Positions 37,946 to 48,267 of a stretch of 64,000 bases of DNA are shown here, piece after piece. The translations under genes were made by a program, and so were the position numbers. The number at the start of each line of letters is the position of its first letter. Positions within the stretch are counted from its first letter, which is position 1. Under the pieces are notes generated by a model. The model was not told where the DNA came from. It made no database searches and saw nothing but the letters and a program-made list of their open reading frames with translations. Location of the stretch: assembly GCA_028335825.1 (NCBI GenBank), contig JAIOKI010000005.1, positions 434,001-498,000 on the forward strand. Reading direction: 5' to 3'. Source of the DNA: Nosema muscidifuracis (Eukaryota; Microsporidia; Nosematidae).

Positions 37946-40900
37946 TTACTCTGATGAGACATGAAGTCTACTCTTTTGTTGTACAATGATATATCTTTGT
38001 ACTATCATTTTATCAAGAAATTCTACTCTTACAAGTAGAGCTTTTCTTCCTGTTGGTGAAGTCTTGATGTCATTGATATTACCAATGATCATCTTAACTC
38101 GTTCTACTTTTGTCAGAGTTAAAAAATTTAACTCTGTAATTTTGTTCTCATAAAGAGATCTTGTCTCAGATAAGGATGGACAATCTAACAGGAAATGTTC
38201 AAGATTTTCCTGTTCTCCCTCACATAGAAAGCAATGTTCTCTATAATACTGAGGGATTCTAAGAGCATTAGCTAACGCAGAAGACCATCTAATTAAATTA
38301 CATCTTATTTTAGTGTAATTCCTTATCTGTCTCTTATTTATTTGTGTTAGTATGTACTTGAGTTGAGACTCAAATATACCATACTGTGCTGCTAGTGAGG
38401 ATGCTATGGTAGTATTATAGGATCTCCTACCTTTCAATACCTCTATTATTCTTTGTTTGGCTACTTTGTAGTCAATACTTTCATAGTCGTGTCCGACATA
38501 TCTTTTACACCACCGTCGAGTTCTTGAACTCCACGTAGTCTTTTTGGCTCTTGGAACTTGTTCTACAAATTCCGAGATTATAGTTTTGTTGTGTTTCCAC
38601 TTCCTTAATGCTCTAAAGCGATTTAGAGCTGCTTGTATTTGAATCCTGTTAATACAGAACTCATCCATTATCCTATCTAATGAAACTATTTTTGTCCAGA
38701 ATATCATCCGAACAGCTTTTCTGAGAATCCTACTGATTCTCCCTGATCTTGTACTAGACATTCCCCATAACTCACTACCGTACATGAGTGCAGGTACTAG
38801 TACATTCTTTATTAGTATTCCCTTGAACGGAATACATATACTCTTGTTAAGAAGCTTTGGTTTCAATGCTTCTAATGCTTTTTTGCCTCTAAAGGCTCCA
38901 TCTTTTACAAGATGATCTTCGAGGGTGCTTTTTTTAATCAAAACACCCAAATACCTGTATTCTGTGACTTCACAGATCTTTCCGAAATCAATATCTATAG
39001 AGATATCTTCTGACTCATAGCTTGTATTGGTATTCCATACGAGAATACCACTTTTGTTACAGTTAACTTTCATTTGATTGTCAACTGCCCATTTGCTGAT
39101 TTGTTGAATTTTTAGTTCCAAATCATTTTTTGAATCACCAAAGACAACAATGTCATCTGCAAACATCAGTCCTGGTATTGCTATTGTTGATCGAGGTACA
39201 ATCACTTTTGTCATGTCATCAAAAATGTCATTAATAAACAGATTGAACAACATTGGAGAACAAGGGCATCCTTGTCTCACACCTTTTCTGTAGCTATAGC
39301 CACTGCTTGTATCTCCACCTATGCGGATTCTCATTTGTGTGTTACCATATATATCTTTCAATGTATTTATCAGATATTCTGGTATACAATACTTTTGTAG
39401 CTTATTAAATAATAGCTCATGGCTAACATTATCATAAGCTTTTTCAAAGTCTATGAAGCACAGATATGTCTTCAGACTTCGAAATTCTCTTCTTTTAACA
39501 ACTTCTAATAAAGTTGCTACCTGGTTCATACATTCTTCTCCTGCTCTAAATCCAGCCTGATAAGGAGAAAGAATGTTATTTGTATCGACAAACTGTGTAA
39601 GTCTATCATTGATTATTTTTAGGTATATTTTACTGATTGTATTAATCAGTGCAATACCTCTATAGTTGTTGATATCTGTTTCATCTCCCTTTTTATGGAG
39701 GCATACCATATCAGCAGCACTCCAATAAACAGGTGGGCTGGCACCTGTTATAAATTTGTTGATCTCATCCACCAGGAATGAGGGCAGCTTTTTATCTACT
39801 AGACTAGGCCTAAGTAGTACCTTGTATAGCTCAGTTGGAATTTCATCCGGACCGGCTGCTTTGTTATTGCCACAATTATTTGTAGCTTTTATTAATTCCT
39901 CCATTGTGACGTCATCAGGAGGCTCTTTTAAAAGACTTTTGTTGTATATAGAGTCACTATCTACAGTTGATGTTGCTAATTTAGCATAAAATTTGTTAGC
40001 TATTTCTAGCTTCTTTTGTTGCTCATTGTGAGCTATGCCCTCCTCGTCTTGAAGACAAACATTGTCTAGTCTAACTGATGTGTTAGACATACCCTTTAGC
40101 CACTTCCAGAAATCTCTAGAGCGATTACTTTTATAGAGGTTTATGCCATTAAAGGCCCAGAGATTAGCTCGTTCTCGCCGAACCTTCACTCTTGTTTCCT
40201 CAACTTCTTTTTTTAATGTCAAATACCTAAAAGCATTTACATCATTCCATTGTTTTAGTACTTGCTTTGTGGCAAGTCTAAATCTTTTATACACATTAAT
40301 GTGCTTCCATTTAATAGGTAATCCTTTTCTTACCTTAACTTTATCGTACACCTTTTCAGTTGTACATACTTCTTTTAAAACTCTTGGGAGTTCTTCTATT
40401 GTGAATAGTTTCCTATTCAAAAGCTGACTCAATTTCTCTTCAATAAGAGGATCTTGCATCTTCTTTCTGTTATATGTAAAAGATGTCTCTACTACTGGAG
40501 AAGGAAGAGTTATGTATCTTCTAAGTAGTAGATGATCTCCTACAGCCCATCTTTGTGAGATAGTAACCTTCTCACTGTCTTGCTTTAAGACTCTAAAGAT
40601 CGTATCAATACGTCTTTTTGAGACTTTACCATTACTCAGGATTCTAGTTCCTGATACTCTATTGTAGTTGATAAGAGGATTTAAACCTCCAGCAACAAGC
40701 TTTTGTTTGAGAGTTGAATCTTTACAATTCATATCTCCCATTACTATAATCTCCTTGTAGCATCTTTTGTTCTTCTCAATATTAAGAAGGTTGATTAATT
40801 TTATGAGAGTTAATTGCTTAAGCTCTCTATCTTGTGGCACATAGACATTGATAACTAGTATCTTTGTCCATCCTGTACTTGTTTTGAATTCAACAACCGT

Positions 40901-41656
40901 TTGTAGGATGTTGTCATCATTACCTTTTTTAGAACATCTCACTGCTCCACTTTTTCTTACCAAGGTCATTAAACCTGGTTTATTTTTACCTATGGCAGGT
41001 GTTTCCACTACCATATACTTTTCTAGTCTTCCAATAAAAGTGGATTTCTTCCATGTTTCTTGTAGACATGAAATTGATGGTTTCTCTACTTTCAAAAGGA
41101 TCTCTAAGTCTTCCTTCTTCCCATAAAGATGATTTATATTAAGACTACAAAGCTTAACTTTGTCAAGAGTCTTTAACTTTTGTACCTGCTTAAACTTAGC
41201 TGGTTTTTCTTTTAACACATTAATGTTTAACTGCTTTAATGCATTAATAAAGTTGTCTTTTTGTACTTTCTTTACAGCAAAGAAAGTAAATGTTGTATCA
41301 CGTCTGCGATGTCTTTTACTACCTACAATACAGTTATCTAAAACTGGATTAACTCTTGTAAGTTTCTTTTGTAACTCTGGAATCTTAATATGGCTTGCCA
41401 AGGCCTTTACTAAGCAGAGCTTCTTTTGTAAGCTGTTAAGCTTGATCTTTTTTCTTAAATTAAACATTACATTATAATTTAAAGATTTTACTCCGAGGGA
41501 TCTCGAATGACATTTACTTTTGATTTTAATAAGTTTGTAACTTAAATCAATACAAATACTTTTGTTGCTTCTAAGAAGCTTAAATAAAGAAGTTTTTTGA
41601 TTCCTTAGAGTGAATCGTAATAAATCAATATTCAGAATTTTATTTTCAGGGACCAT
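37946..41656 (-). CDS. LINE ORF2 (copy B): APE endonuclease and reverse transcriptase
   Basis: A 1236-aa protein with all the endonuclease residues in place: Glu 200, GDMN (307-310), Asp 351 in RRIDTIF, and His 375 in GDH (most families have SDH). The RT core has FADD at 832-835 and the C-terminal knuckle CX2C-X8-H-X4-C lies near 1140. The order endonuclease, RT, knuckle without RNase H places it among APE-type LINEs. The N-terminal 160 residues are basic and resemble nothing I know. The ATG overlaps the ORF1 stop in ATGGTCCCTGA, so translation may depend on re-initiation after ORF1. Confidence 0.95.
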   Translation of the reverse strand: MVPENKILNIDLLRFTLRNQKTSLFKLLRSNKSICIDLSYKLIKIKSKCHSRSLGVKSLNYNVMFNLRKKIKLNSLQKKLCLVKALASHIKIPELQKKLTRVNPVLDNCIVGSKRHRRRDTTFTFFAVKKVQKDNFINALKQLNINVLKEKPAKFKQVQKLKTLDKVKLCSLNINHLYGKKEDLEILLKVEKPSISCLQETWKKSTFIGRLEKYMVVETPAIGKNKPGLMTLVRKSGAVRCSKKGNDDNILQTVVEFKTSTGWTKILVINVYVPQDRELKQLTLIKLINLLNIEKNKRCYKEIIVMGDMNCKDSTLKQKLVAGGLNPLINYNRVSGTRILSNGKVSKRRIDTIFRVLKQDSEKVTISQRWAVGDHLLLRRYITLPSPVVETSFTYNRKKMQDPLIEEKLSQLLNRKLFTIEELPRVLKEVCTTEKVYDKVKVRKGLPIKWKHINVYKRFRLATKQVLKQWNDVNAFRYLTLKKEVEETRVKVRRERANLWAFNGINLYKSNRSRDFWKWLKGMSNTSVRLDNVCLQDEEGIAHNEQQKKLEIANKFYAKLATSTVDSDSIYNKSLLKEPPDDVTMEELIKATNNCGNNKAAGPDEIPTELYKVLLRPSLVDKKLPSFLVDEINKFITGASPPVYWSAADMVCLHKKGDETDINNYRGIALINTISKIYLKIINDRLTQFVDTNNILSPYQAGFRAGEECMNQVATLLEVVKRREFRSLKTYLCFIDFEKAYDNVSHELLFNKLQKYCIPEYLINTLKDIYGNTQMRIRIGGDTSSGYSYRKGVRQGCPCSPMLFNLFINDIFDDMTKVIVPRSTIAIPGLMFADDIVVFGDSKNDLELKIQQISKWAVDNQMKVNCNKSGILVWNTNTSYESEDISIDIDFGKICEVTEYRYLGVLIKKSTLEDHLVKDGAFRGKKALEALKPKLLNKSICIPFKGILIKNVLVPALMYGSELWGMSSTRSGRISRILRKAVRMIFWTKIVSLDRIMDEFCINRIQIQAALNRFRALRKWKHNKTIISEFVEQVPRAKKTTWSSRTRRWCKRYVGHDYESIDYKVAKQRIIEVLKGRRSYNTTIASSLAAQYGIFESQLKYILTQINKRQIRNYTKIRCNLIRWSSALANALRIPQYYREHCFLCEGEQENLEHFLLDCPSLSETRSLYENKITELNFLTLTKVERVKMIIGNINDIKTSPTGRKALLVRVEFLDKMIVQRYIIVQQKSRLHVSSE

Positions 41657-43553
41657 TAGCCTCCAGAATATCTTTTATAGCTTCATCATCTAAAGCAAAC
41701 TTTTTTAACATACTTGTCTCCAAATTATTAAGACATCGTACTATAACTTTTATAGACTTTTGCAGAGGAACAAAAGACTTCCAGCTTTTTTTAATAACAG
41801 CAAGATCTGCTACTATTTTATCTTTGTTATGAGACAAGAACTGTCTCAAAGTATTTGGCTCAGACAGACATCTGACTCCCTCAGCAATTCTACAAAGACT
41901 GTCTGCCACTCTCAAAACAGCTTCATATCTTACTAAAAGTATCGTCTTCCCACTGACATCTTTTATGTAAGGAATATCTGATTCCTTAACACCTAGTATC
42001 TTAGCCCAGACAGCTAAATTTTTATGGCCCTCTCCTGATGGTAGACCTTCCATTGTAACCAGCCGATACTTATTTTCGGCTGGTTTCTTCCCCTCAAGCA
42101 TGATTTTGAGGAGTTCTTCTCTAGACAGCTTATCTGTCCATTTTTCTCCAGTATTCTTCTTTACTGGCTTTTTGTCTCTATTGTCCTTCATTTTAGGGGC
42201 AATAAAATTTTTTATTTCAACTTTTTTATGAGCTGAGTCTTCTCTAAGTCTCCTTAAGAGATTTTTCTTTTGTTTGTGTGATACCACACTTCCCTTAGTG
42301 GTTTTACTGGGAACTTTTAGAACATCCTTCGGCTTGCCAACCTTAGGGTAGTTTTTATTTGTGAAGCGTTTCGACTTCTCCCTTTTGTTGAGTACAACAT
42401 TTTTCTTAGTCTCTTGCAAGTTATGCAACTTAGAAAATTGTTCCTCTTTTATTGTTTCCACAAAGGACTCTACAGACTCAATTAAGATGTCAGTCGCTTT
42501 GTGGTCTACTATCATAGGCCCTTGGAGGCCTTCTTTTGTGATAACATCTAGATTACACATATTGGCATCTAGATGTATATTATCTTTTATGGAGTGTTTC
42601 GGCTCCTTTTCTTTTTTTACATCCTCTGATAGCCTCAGAGGGTAGTTACTTTTATCAAGGCGTTTCGACCTCTGTTGTCTTTTAGGATCCCCTAGATAAG
42701 CTAAGGGATAACTCTTATCATTAGAGTCATCAGATGACTCTTCACTGTTGTTAATGTTACGAATCCAATCAGGCATTAGTGAGGTATACCTGTTGTCATC
42801 GATAACTTCCATTTTATCAGCCAATAGACTATCTTTTTTGATCACTACTGATCTTCCGTAGCTGGCTACGACCTTTGTCCATCCTTCTTCAGATGTTCTC
42901 TTTAAAAGAATGGGACTCTTTGGTTTCCTGCCTTTGCAGGAAGCTTTTGCTACCTTGGAAAGGAAGACTGATAGTGCAGAGGACTTGGGCGATCCAATGC
43001 TTGTTATTTGAGATGGCATGGTGACCTTACCATCCTCTTTTACAATCGAGTTATCCGGATGAGGAGTTCGATCTTTGTCTTTTATTGCAGTTTCCTGCTT
43101 CACTTCATTCATTGATTCAGCGTTTACTTTATTGACATCATCATAATTGACACGGTTGATGAGATCATTCACTTGTTTTTGAAGTAATTCATACTTCTTC
43201 TTTTGTGTACTCAGTTCACGTTGACACGACTTAACATGTGCATCTTGGAGCTTAATCAAGTCTATCAGACTTAATGAGTATCTAGAGATGTTGTAAATAT
43301 CTCTGTTCTTTTCTTTATCAATATGATAAAAATTTTTACTTGCTTTTTCAAACAAAACTTCTGTTTTTGAGTAGAGACTATTCAATTTTTTTATGTCATA
43401 GTACAAAGCATTACCAGTGCTAAGAGTACCATAACTACTTTTAATTCCTTCCAGTAAAGATGTTTGACTATCTTTCTGTACTTTTGAGGTTGGTAAGTCC
43501 TCGTTTGTGCTGCATCTCTGCGGAGTGTTTTTTTTACAATTGTCTAACCCCAT
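41646..43553 (-). CDS. LINE ORF1 (copy B), RNA-binding/nucleoprotein-like
   Basis: A 635-aa protein starting MGLDNCKKNTPQ. The open frame extends further upstream to 44177, but that extra part is the 5' piece of copy A ORF1 fused in frame by the insertion, so I use the internal ATG at 43553. The N-terminal 150 residues include a coiled-coil candidate (LIKLQDAHVKSCQREL onward). The middle is Lys/Arg/Ser-rich. The C-terminal 170 residues look folded, with no CCHC knuckle. By analogy with other LINEs it would coat the element RNA. Confidence 0.88.
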   Translation of the reverse strand: MGLDNCKKNTPQRCSTNEDLPTSKVQKDSQTSLLEGIKSSYGTLSTGNALYYDIKKLNSLYSKTEVLFEKASKNFYHIDKEKNRDIYNISRYSLSLIDLIKLQDAHVKSCQRELSTQKKKYELLQKQVNDLINRVNYDDVNKVNAESMNEVKQETAIKDKDRTPHPDNSIVKEDGKVTMPSQITSIGSPKSSALSVFLSKVAKASCKGRKPKSPILLKRTSEEGWTKVVASYGRSVVIKKDSLLADKMEVIDDNRYTSLMPDWIRNINNSEESSDDSNDKSYPLAYLGDPKRQQRSKRLDKSNYPLRLSEDVKKEKEPKHSIKDNIHLDANMCNLDVITKEGLQGPMIVDHKATDILIESVESFVETIKEEQFSKLHNLQETKKNVVLNKREKSKRFTNKNYPKVGKPKDVLKVPSKTTKGSVVSHKQKKNLLRRLREDSAHKKVEIKNFIAPKMKDNRDKKPVKKNTGEKWTDKLSREELLKIMLEGKKPAENKYRLVTMEGLPSGEGHKNLAVWAKILGVKESDIPYIKDVSGKTILLVRYEAVLRVADSLCRIAEGVRCLSEPNTLRQFLSHNKDKIVADLAVIKKSWKSFVPLQKSIKVIVRCLNNLETSMLKKFALDDEAIKDILEANGP

Positions 43554-43554
43554 A

Positions 43555-43570
43555 TTTGCTACCTTGGAAA
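43555..43570. repeat. target-site duplication, 5' side of nested LINE
   Basis: TTTGCTACCTTGGAAA, the partner of 37585-37600. It directly follows the 5' end of copy B (read on the plus strand) and continues into copy A ORF1. Confidence 0.88.
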
Positions 43571-44162
43571 GGAAGACTGATAGTGCAGAGGACTTGGGCG
43601 ATCCAATGCTTGTTATTTGAGATGGCATGGTGACCTTACCATCCTCTTTTACAATCGAGTTATCCGGATGAGGAGTTCGATCTTTGTCTTTTATTGCAGT
43701 TTCCTGCTTCACTTCATTCATTGATTCAGCGTTTACTTTATTGACATCATCATAATTGACACGGTTGATGAGATCATTCACTTGTTTTTGAAGTAATTCA
43801 TACTTCTTCTTTTGTGTACTCAGTTCACGTTGACACGACTTAACATGTGCATCTTGGAGCTTAATCAAGTCTATCAGACTTAATGAGTATCTAGAGATGT
43901 TGTAAATATCTCTGTTCTTTTCTTTATCAATATGATAAAAATTTTTACTTGCTTTTTCAAACAAAACTTCTGTTTTTGAGTAGAGACTATTCAATTTTTT
44001 TATGTCATAGTACAAAGCATTACCAGTGCTAAGAGTACCATAACTACTTTTAATTCCTTCCAGTAAAGATGTTTGACTATCTTTCTGTACTTTTGAGGTT
44101 GGTAAGTCCTCGTTTGTGCTGCATCTCTGCGGAGTGTTTTTTTTACAATTGTCTAACCCCAT
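43571..44162 (-). pseudogene. LINE ORF1 (copy A), 5' part cut off by nested LINE
   Basis: The first about 200 residues of copy A ORF1, from MGLDNCKK to LSK. As a protein it is identical to the matching part of copy B. It reads in frame through the duplication into copy B ORF1, giving a misleading 843-aa frame with an apparent internal repeat. A five-codon extension upstream (MVILN) comes from flanking DNA. Confidence 0.85.
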
Positions 44163-44166
44163 ATTC

Positions 44167-44206
44167 AGGATGACCATCTAATTAAATTACACCTTACTTT
44201 AATGTA
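44167..44206 (-). mobile_element. older LINE fragment (ORF2 piece)
   Basis: Starting at GACCATCTAATTAAATTACA this stretch matches the ORF2 interior near 32925-32961 over about 37 bases with four differences, in the same orientation. It suggests that copy A landed next to or inside an older relative beside the LSU rRNA gene. The match is short. Confidence 0.5.
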
Positions 44207-44229
44207 AATTTGATTTTTGTTTGAGCAAA

Positions 44230-44539
44230 GTAATTATAGAATATATTCCTAGTAACATTTCTTATTAACAATCTAGACTATAAAAATTACATACATACCT
44301 ACACTGTAATACAAAAAGCAGTAACCTCAAAATGTCGGATACACCTTCATTCTTACAGTTCTGCTTAATAGAGTAGTATTCTCCCAAATGTATCTTTGAG
44401 CTACGCTTCAGGCTTAAGAGGCTTTCAGCCTTAATCGAAACGACGTAGCTAAGCAACATAACTTAATAGTTAATCGCACTACCAGTGGTCATCACTTAGA
44501 GTTCCTCTCGTACTATCAAAGTTCACTCAAAAATACTTA

Positions 44540-44581
<42 letters not shown>

Positions 44582-45016
44582 TCTCACGTTCCTCATTACC
44601 GGGTGAACAATCCAACACTTCGTAACATATACACTACGATGATCAGAAGAGACGACATCGAAGAATCAAAAAGCAGAGTCGCTATGATCGCTTGCCTGCT
44701 ACAAGCCAGTTATCCCTGTGGTAACTTTTCAATCACCCAATACATAATGAATGTAATTGGGATCGCTAGGCCAAGGTTTCCCTACTAAATACAGTCATAT
44801 GTATAAAGTAAAGCAGATTTATTCCCTTATAATAAACTGATGGTTACCATCCATCATTCATCTACCTTAGGACAGCTGTGTTACTTTTTAACAGCTGTAC
44901 CGCCCCAGCCAAACTCCCCATATATCCAAATAAACAAATATTCAAACATACTAGTGGTTTCACAAATCATCTCCCACCTCTCTACAATATACCGAATAAT
45001 TATTAGAACATACTAA

Positions 45017-45048
<32 letters not shown>

Positions 45049-45147
45049 GATATACAACAAGCCCGTTCCCTTGTCTCGTGGTTTCACAAAATTGTAAGTA
45101 GGGACAGTAGGAATCTCGTTGCTCCATTCATGCGCGTCACCAATTAA

Positions 45148-45200
<53 letters not shown>

Positions 45201-46767
45201 ATTCGCTTACACAACTTTAACAATAAATGCACTGGGCAGAATTCACTTCTTGTAATACAAAAAGCTATGTTTTTAATAAACAGTCAGATTCCTTACATAG
45301 TAAAAGTTCTAGCATGCTAGAGCCAATCTTTATCCCAAGGTTACAGATCTAATTTGCCGAATTCCCTTACTTACTTTAATTTAAAATATCTGTTATGATA
45401 CAAAGACACCTGATGCGGTATAGGTACGGCTACACTACTTCTTTTTTATCAAGTATATATACAACACGTATTTCTTATCATGACAATCCATACGTACACA
45501 CAGTCTAATTCATTTTTCTTACACCGCTTATATACTGTCATCATCAAGTCGCCTTGCAGTAGTCAAGTGAAGAACTATTGATCTTCTTTGTTTTTACAAT
45601 AACACCGACTCACTTCAATACCATTGAAAACCCTAGTCTATATCTATACAAATATATTGTTACTGCCTCCAAGATCGGCCCATTTGTTTCTTCCATATAC
45701 ATTCACACATATACTTCAATACAAACAAATTGCACAGCTACCTAAATACTCATATAGAAACATCTCATAAAAGTAGTCATCTTCTTCCATTTTATACAAT
45801 AATACATTCGGTAGGTACGTTGTAACACGTTTCTTAGCGGATTTCTACTTCCATAACAACCGCCCTACTGTCTCAATGTATTCATCATATTTATGGTATA
45901 CTGTCTACTATTCAGAATATTTAATGTTCCATAAGGTTCATCCCTTTTTGCACATCATTCTTACAATCATGTGCCCACTAGTCATACAATAGATTCATTC
46001 TGTAAACCTAATCTACAGAAGACCATAGAATTAAAGATTTCTCATAGTCGAGACTATAACAGTGTCCTACATCTATGTCCTATATACAATGACTGCTGTC
46101 CTGAGAGACATTTCGCTGTGAACCAGCTACCACACAGTTCGATTGGTCTTTCGCCACTATACACATCTTAAATCATCGATTTGCACGTCAGAATGATTAT
46201 GGTCTTCCAATAAACTGTTGCTTATCTTCAACCAGAACATGCATAGTTCACTGTGTTTCGGGTCTTATAGTTATAACTTGTCATATTAATAACGACTGAG
46301 CCATTATCTTGCTATAACTATAATCTCCTTGGTCCGTGTTTCAAGACGGGTCCTTAAACATAAGGCTGCCCCACACATTTTCACAAATTCCTTCGCAGTA
46401 CTTATTTGCTATCGGTATGCCATTATATTTAACCTTAGATATCTCATTCTACCTGTATTCAGACTGCACTACCAAGCAGCCCTACTCGCTGATACTTACT
46501 ATTTTATTCAACTAACGAATATTATATTCTGTACAAATAAGTAATAAAATAGTGATTTACATCTCCAATAGGATTACAATCACGGGTTGCTTCTTGTTCA
46601 CTCGCTGCTACTACAGAAATCCTGGTTAGTTTCTTTTCCTCCTTCTAATGATATGCTTAAGTTCAAAGGGTCCTCTATACACATCTGTATATATTCGGTA
46701 ACAATGCTTTCGTATTCATCTACGACCTTCATCGCTGTGGCATCCTATTGATCCCATGTGTGGGTAA
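44230..46767 (-). rRNA. LSU (23S-like) rRNA with fused 5.8S sequence
   Basis: About 2.5 kb on the minus strand. The 5' part has the 5.8S-type block ATGCCACAGCGATGAAGG, with no ITS2, as in microsporidia. Near the 3' end are the sarcin-ricin loop AGTACGAGAGGAAC (about 44505-44520) and the peptidyl-transferase region. GATTAAGGCTGAAAGCCTC matches the conserved block near the LSU 3' end. The exact 3' end is uncertain by about 100 bases. The LINE pair begins within 70 bases of it. Confidence 0.93.
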
Positions 46768-47032
46768 TAACATATATAATAATATATATTAGTATAACAT
46801 ATATATATAAATACATATTAGTATAATCTAATATAATAAATATACATTAATATAATATAAATATAAATATATAATAGTATAATATAATATAAATATATAA
46901 ATTATAATCTATATAATATATAATAGTATAATCTAATAATAATAAATATATTAGTATAAAATATATATATAAATACATATTAGTTTAATCTATATATATA
47001 AATACATATTAGTATAATAACTGTTACTCGAT
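46768..47032 (-). other. ITS spacer between SSU and LSU, expanded by AT repeats
   Basis: About 265 bases, nearly all A and T. It is built from repeated units with AGATTATACTAATATGTATT and variants. The other rDNA unit has only about 100 bases here. Confidence 0.85.
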
Positions 47033-48267
47033 ATGATCCTGCTAATGGTTCTCCAACAGCAACCATGTTACGACTTATATCAGATCTAATACATCTTGTT
47101 CAAGTAGTTTACACTAATTTCACAACATATATCATCTTAGATAGCGACGGGCGGTGTGTACAAAGAACAGGGACACATTCAATTCTACTTATTTAATAAA
47201 ATTTACTAGCAATTCCAAGTTCAAATATCTCTTACAAAATATTATCCCATAAAGATTCATATCTATTGTATTGCGCGTGCAGCCCAAAATGTCTGAGGGC
47301 ATAACGGACCTGTTTTAATCCTTTCCTTCCTACACTGATTGTGTCTGTCTATAAGGGTCTCACGTCTTGTTGAAATTAATCAAAACTTCACAGCATCCAT
47401 TGAAAACGGCCATGCACCACTATTATCATTCTCAAATAACATTCTCGCTGAATAATAAAATATTGGTAAGTTACCTCGCGTTGAGTCAAATTAAGCCGCA
47501 CAATCCACTCCTTGTGGTATTCTTCCGTCAATTTCTTTAATTTTCAATCTTGCGATCATACTATCCCCAGAGCCAAAAAACTCGAATTTCTATTATGTAA
47601 TACAAATACTCATATCACATCGTCGGCATAGTTTACTGCTGGAACTACAATGGTATCTAATCATCTTCGATCCTCCAGCTTACGTCCTTGTTCAAAAAAT
47701 ACATACAAGTGTACAGCTTTCGCTTCTGTTCGTCCAGTCAGGGTCGTCACATTTCATCTCTCTCCCAACTATACAGTACACCTCATATTGCTTCTTAAAA
47801 ATAAACTACGGACTTTTTAACTGCATCAATCATCATACACACTCTTGGAACAAGTATTACCGCGGCTGCTGGCACTTGATTTGCCCTCCAATTAATCACC
47901 TCATATGTTTTTACAATATGAAACAATATCTATTACTTCCCATAACTGCCTCAGACAAAATCCATAGGTCAAGTTTCGCCCCTGCTGCAATCCTTAGACT
48001 TAGTAGCCGTCTCTCAGGCTCCTTCTCCGGAATATTACAAAGTAATACCGTTACCCGTTACTGCCTTGTTAAGCCATTACCTTAACAACTAGCTGATAGG
48101 TCTCACTCTTACTGTATACAATTATCTACACTTTAACGTAGTTATCATCAATATACATAAAATAAAGTGAGTATTACTGAGCAGTCCATTTTTCAGATAC
48201 TTCTTCAAAAACATGCATGGGTTAATCTTAGGGAATAGCGTCTACGTCAGGCAGAATCAACCTGGTG
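47033..48267 (-). rRNA. SSU (16S-like) rRNA, minus-strand unit
   Basis: 1235 nt, a microsporidian size. The 5' end CACCAGGTTGATTCTGCCTG, the 530-loop GTGCCAGCAGCCGCGGTAAT, the TTGACGGAAGAATACCACAA-like block, the decoding-site block TTGTACACACCGCCCGTCGC and the 3' end AGCAGGATCAT are all present. Its sequence differs from the plus-strand unit by a handful of bases. Confidence 0.97.

Larger units (their letters stand above)
37601..43554 (-). mobile_element. nested full-length LINE (copy B)
   Basis: A 5.95-kb complete non-LTR retrotransposon with both frames open. It starts one or two bases before the ORF1 ATG, has ORF1 (635 aa) and ORF2 (1236 aa) overlapping by 11 bases, a 3' untranslated region of about 330 bp and an A/T-rich tail at 37601-37630. 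The 16-bp flanking duplications show target-primed insertion into copy A. It is over 99% identical to copy A, so activity is very recent. This copy looks whole. Confidence 0.92.
32259..44166 (-). mobile_element. outer LINE (copy A), interrupted by a nested copy
   Basis: A non-LTR retrotransposon on the minus strand. Its 5' part covers 43555-44166 and its 3' part 32259-37600; the stretch between is a second, full-length copy of the same family. The 5' end lies only a few bases before the ORF1 ATG at 44162. The 3' end carries an about 330-bp untranslated region and an A/T-rich tail built from CTTATCTCAATAAATT repeats (element strand). ORF1 is split by the nested insertion and ORF2 is open but has a changed endonuclease residue, so this copy is unlikely to be autonomous. 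Confidence 0.88.

Noticed and set aside
44265-48085. Several 60-70-aa frames within the rDNA
   Set aside because: They fall inside conserved LSU and SSU rRNA sequence, and the same frames recur in the other rDNA unit on the opposite strand.
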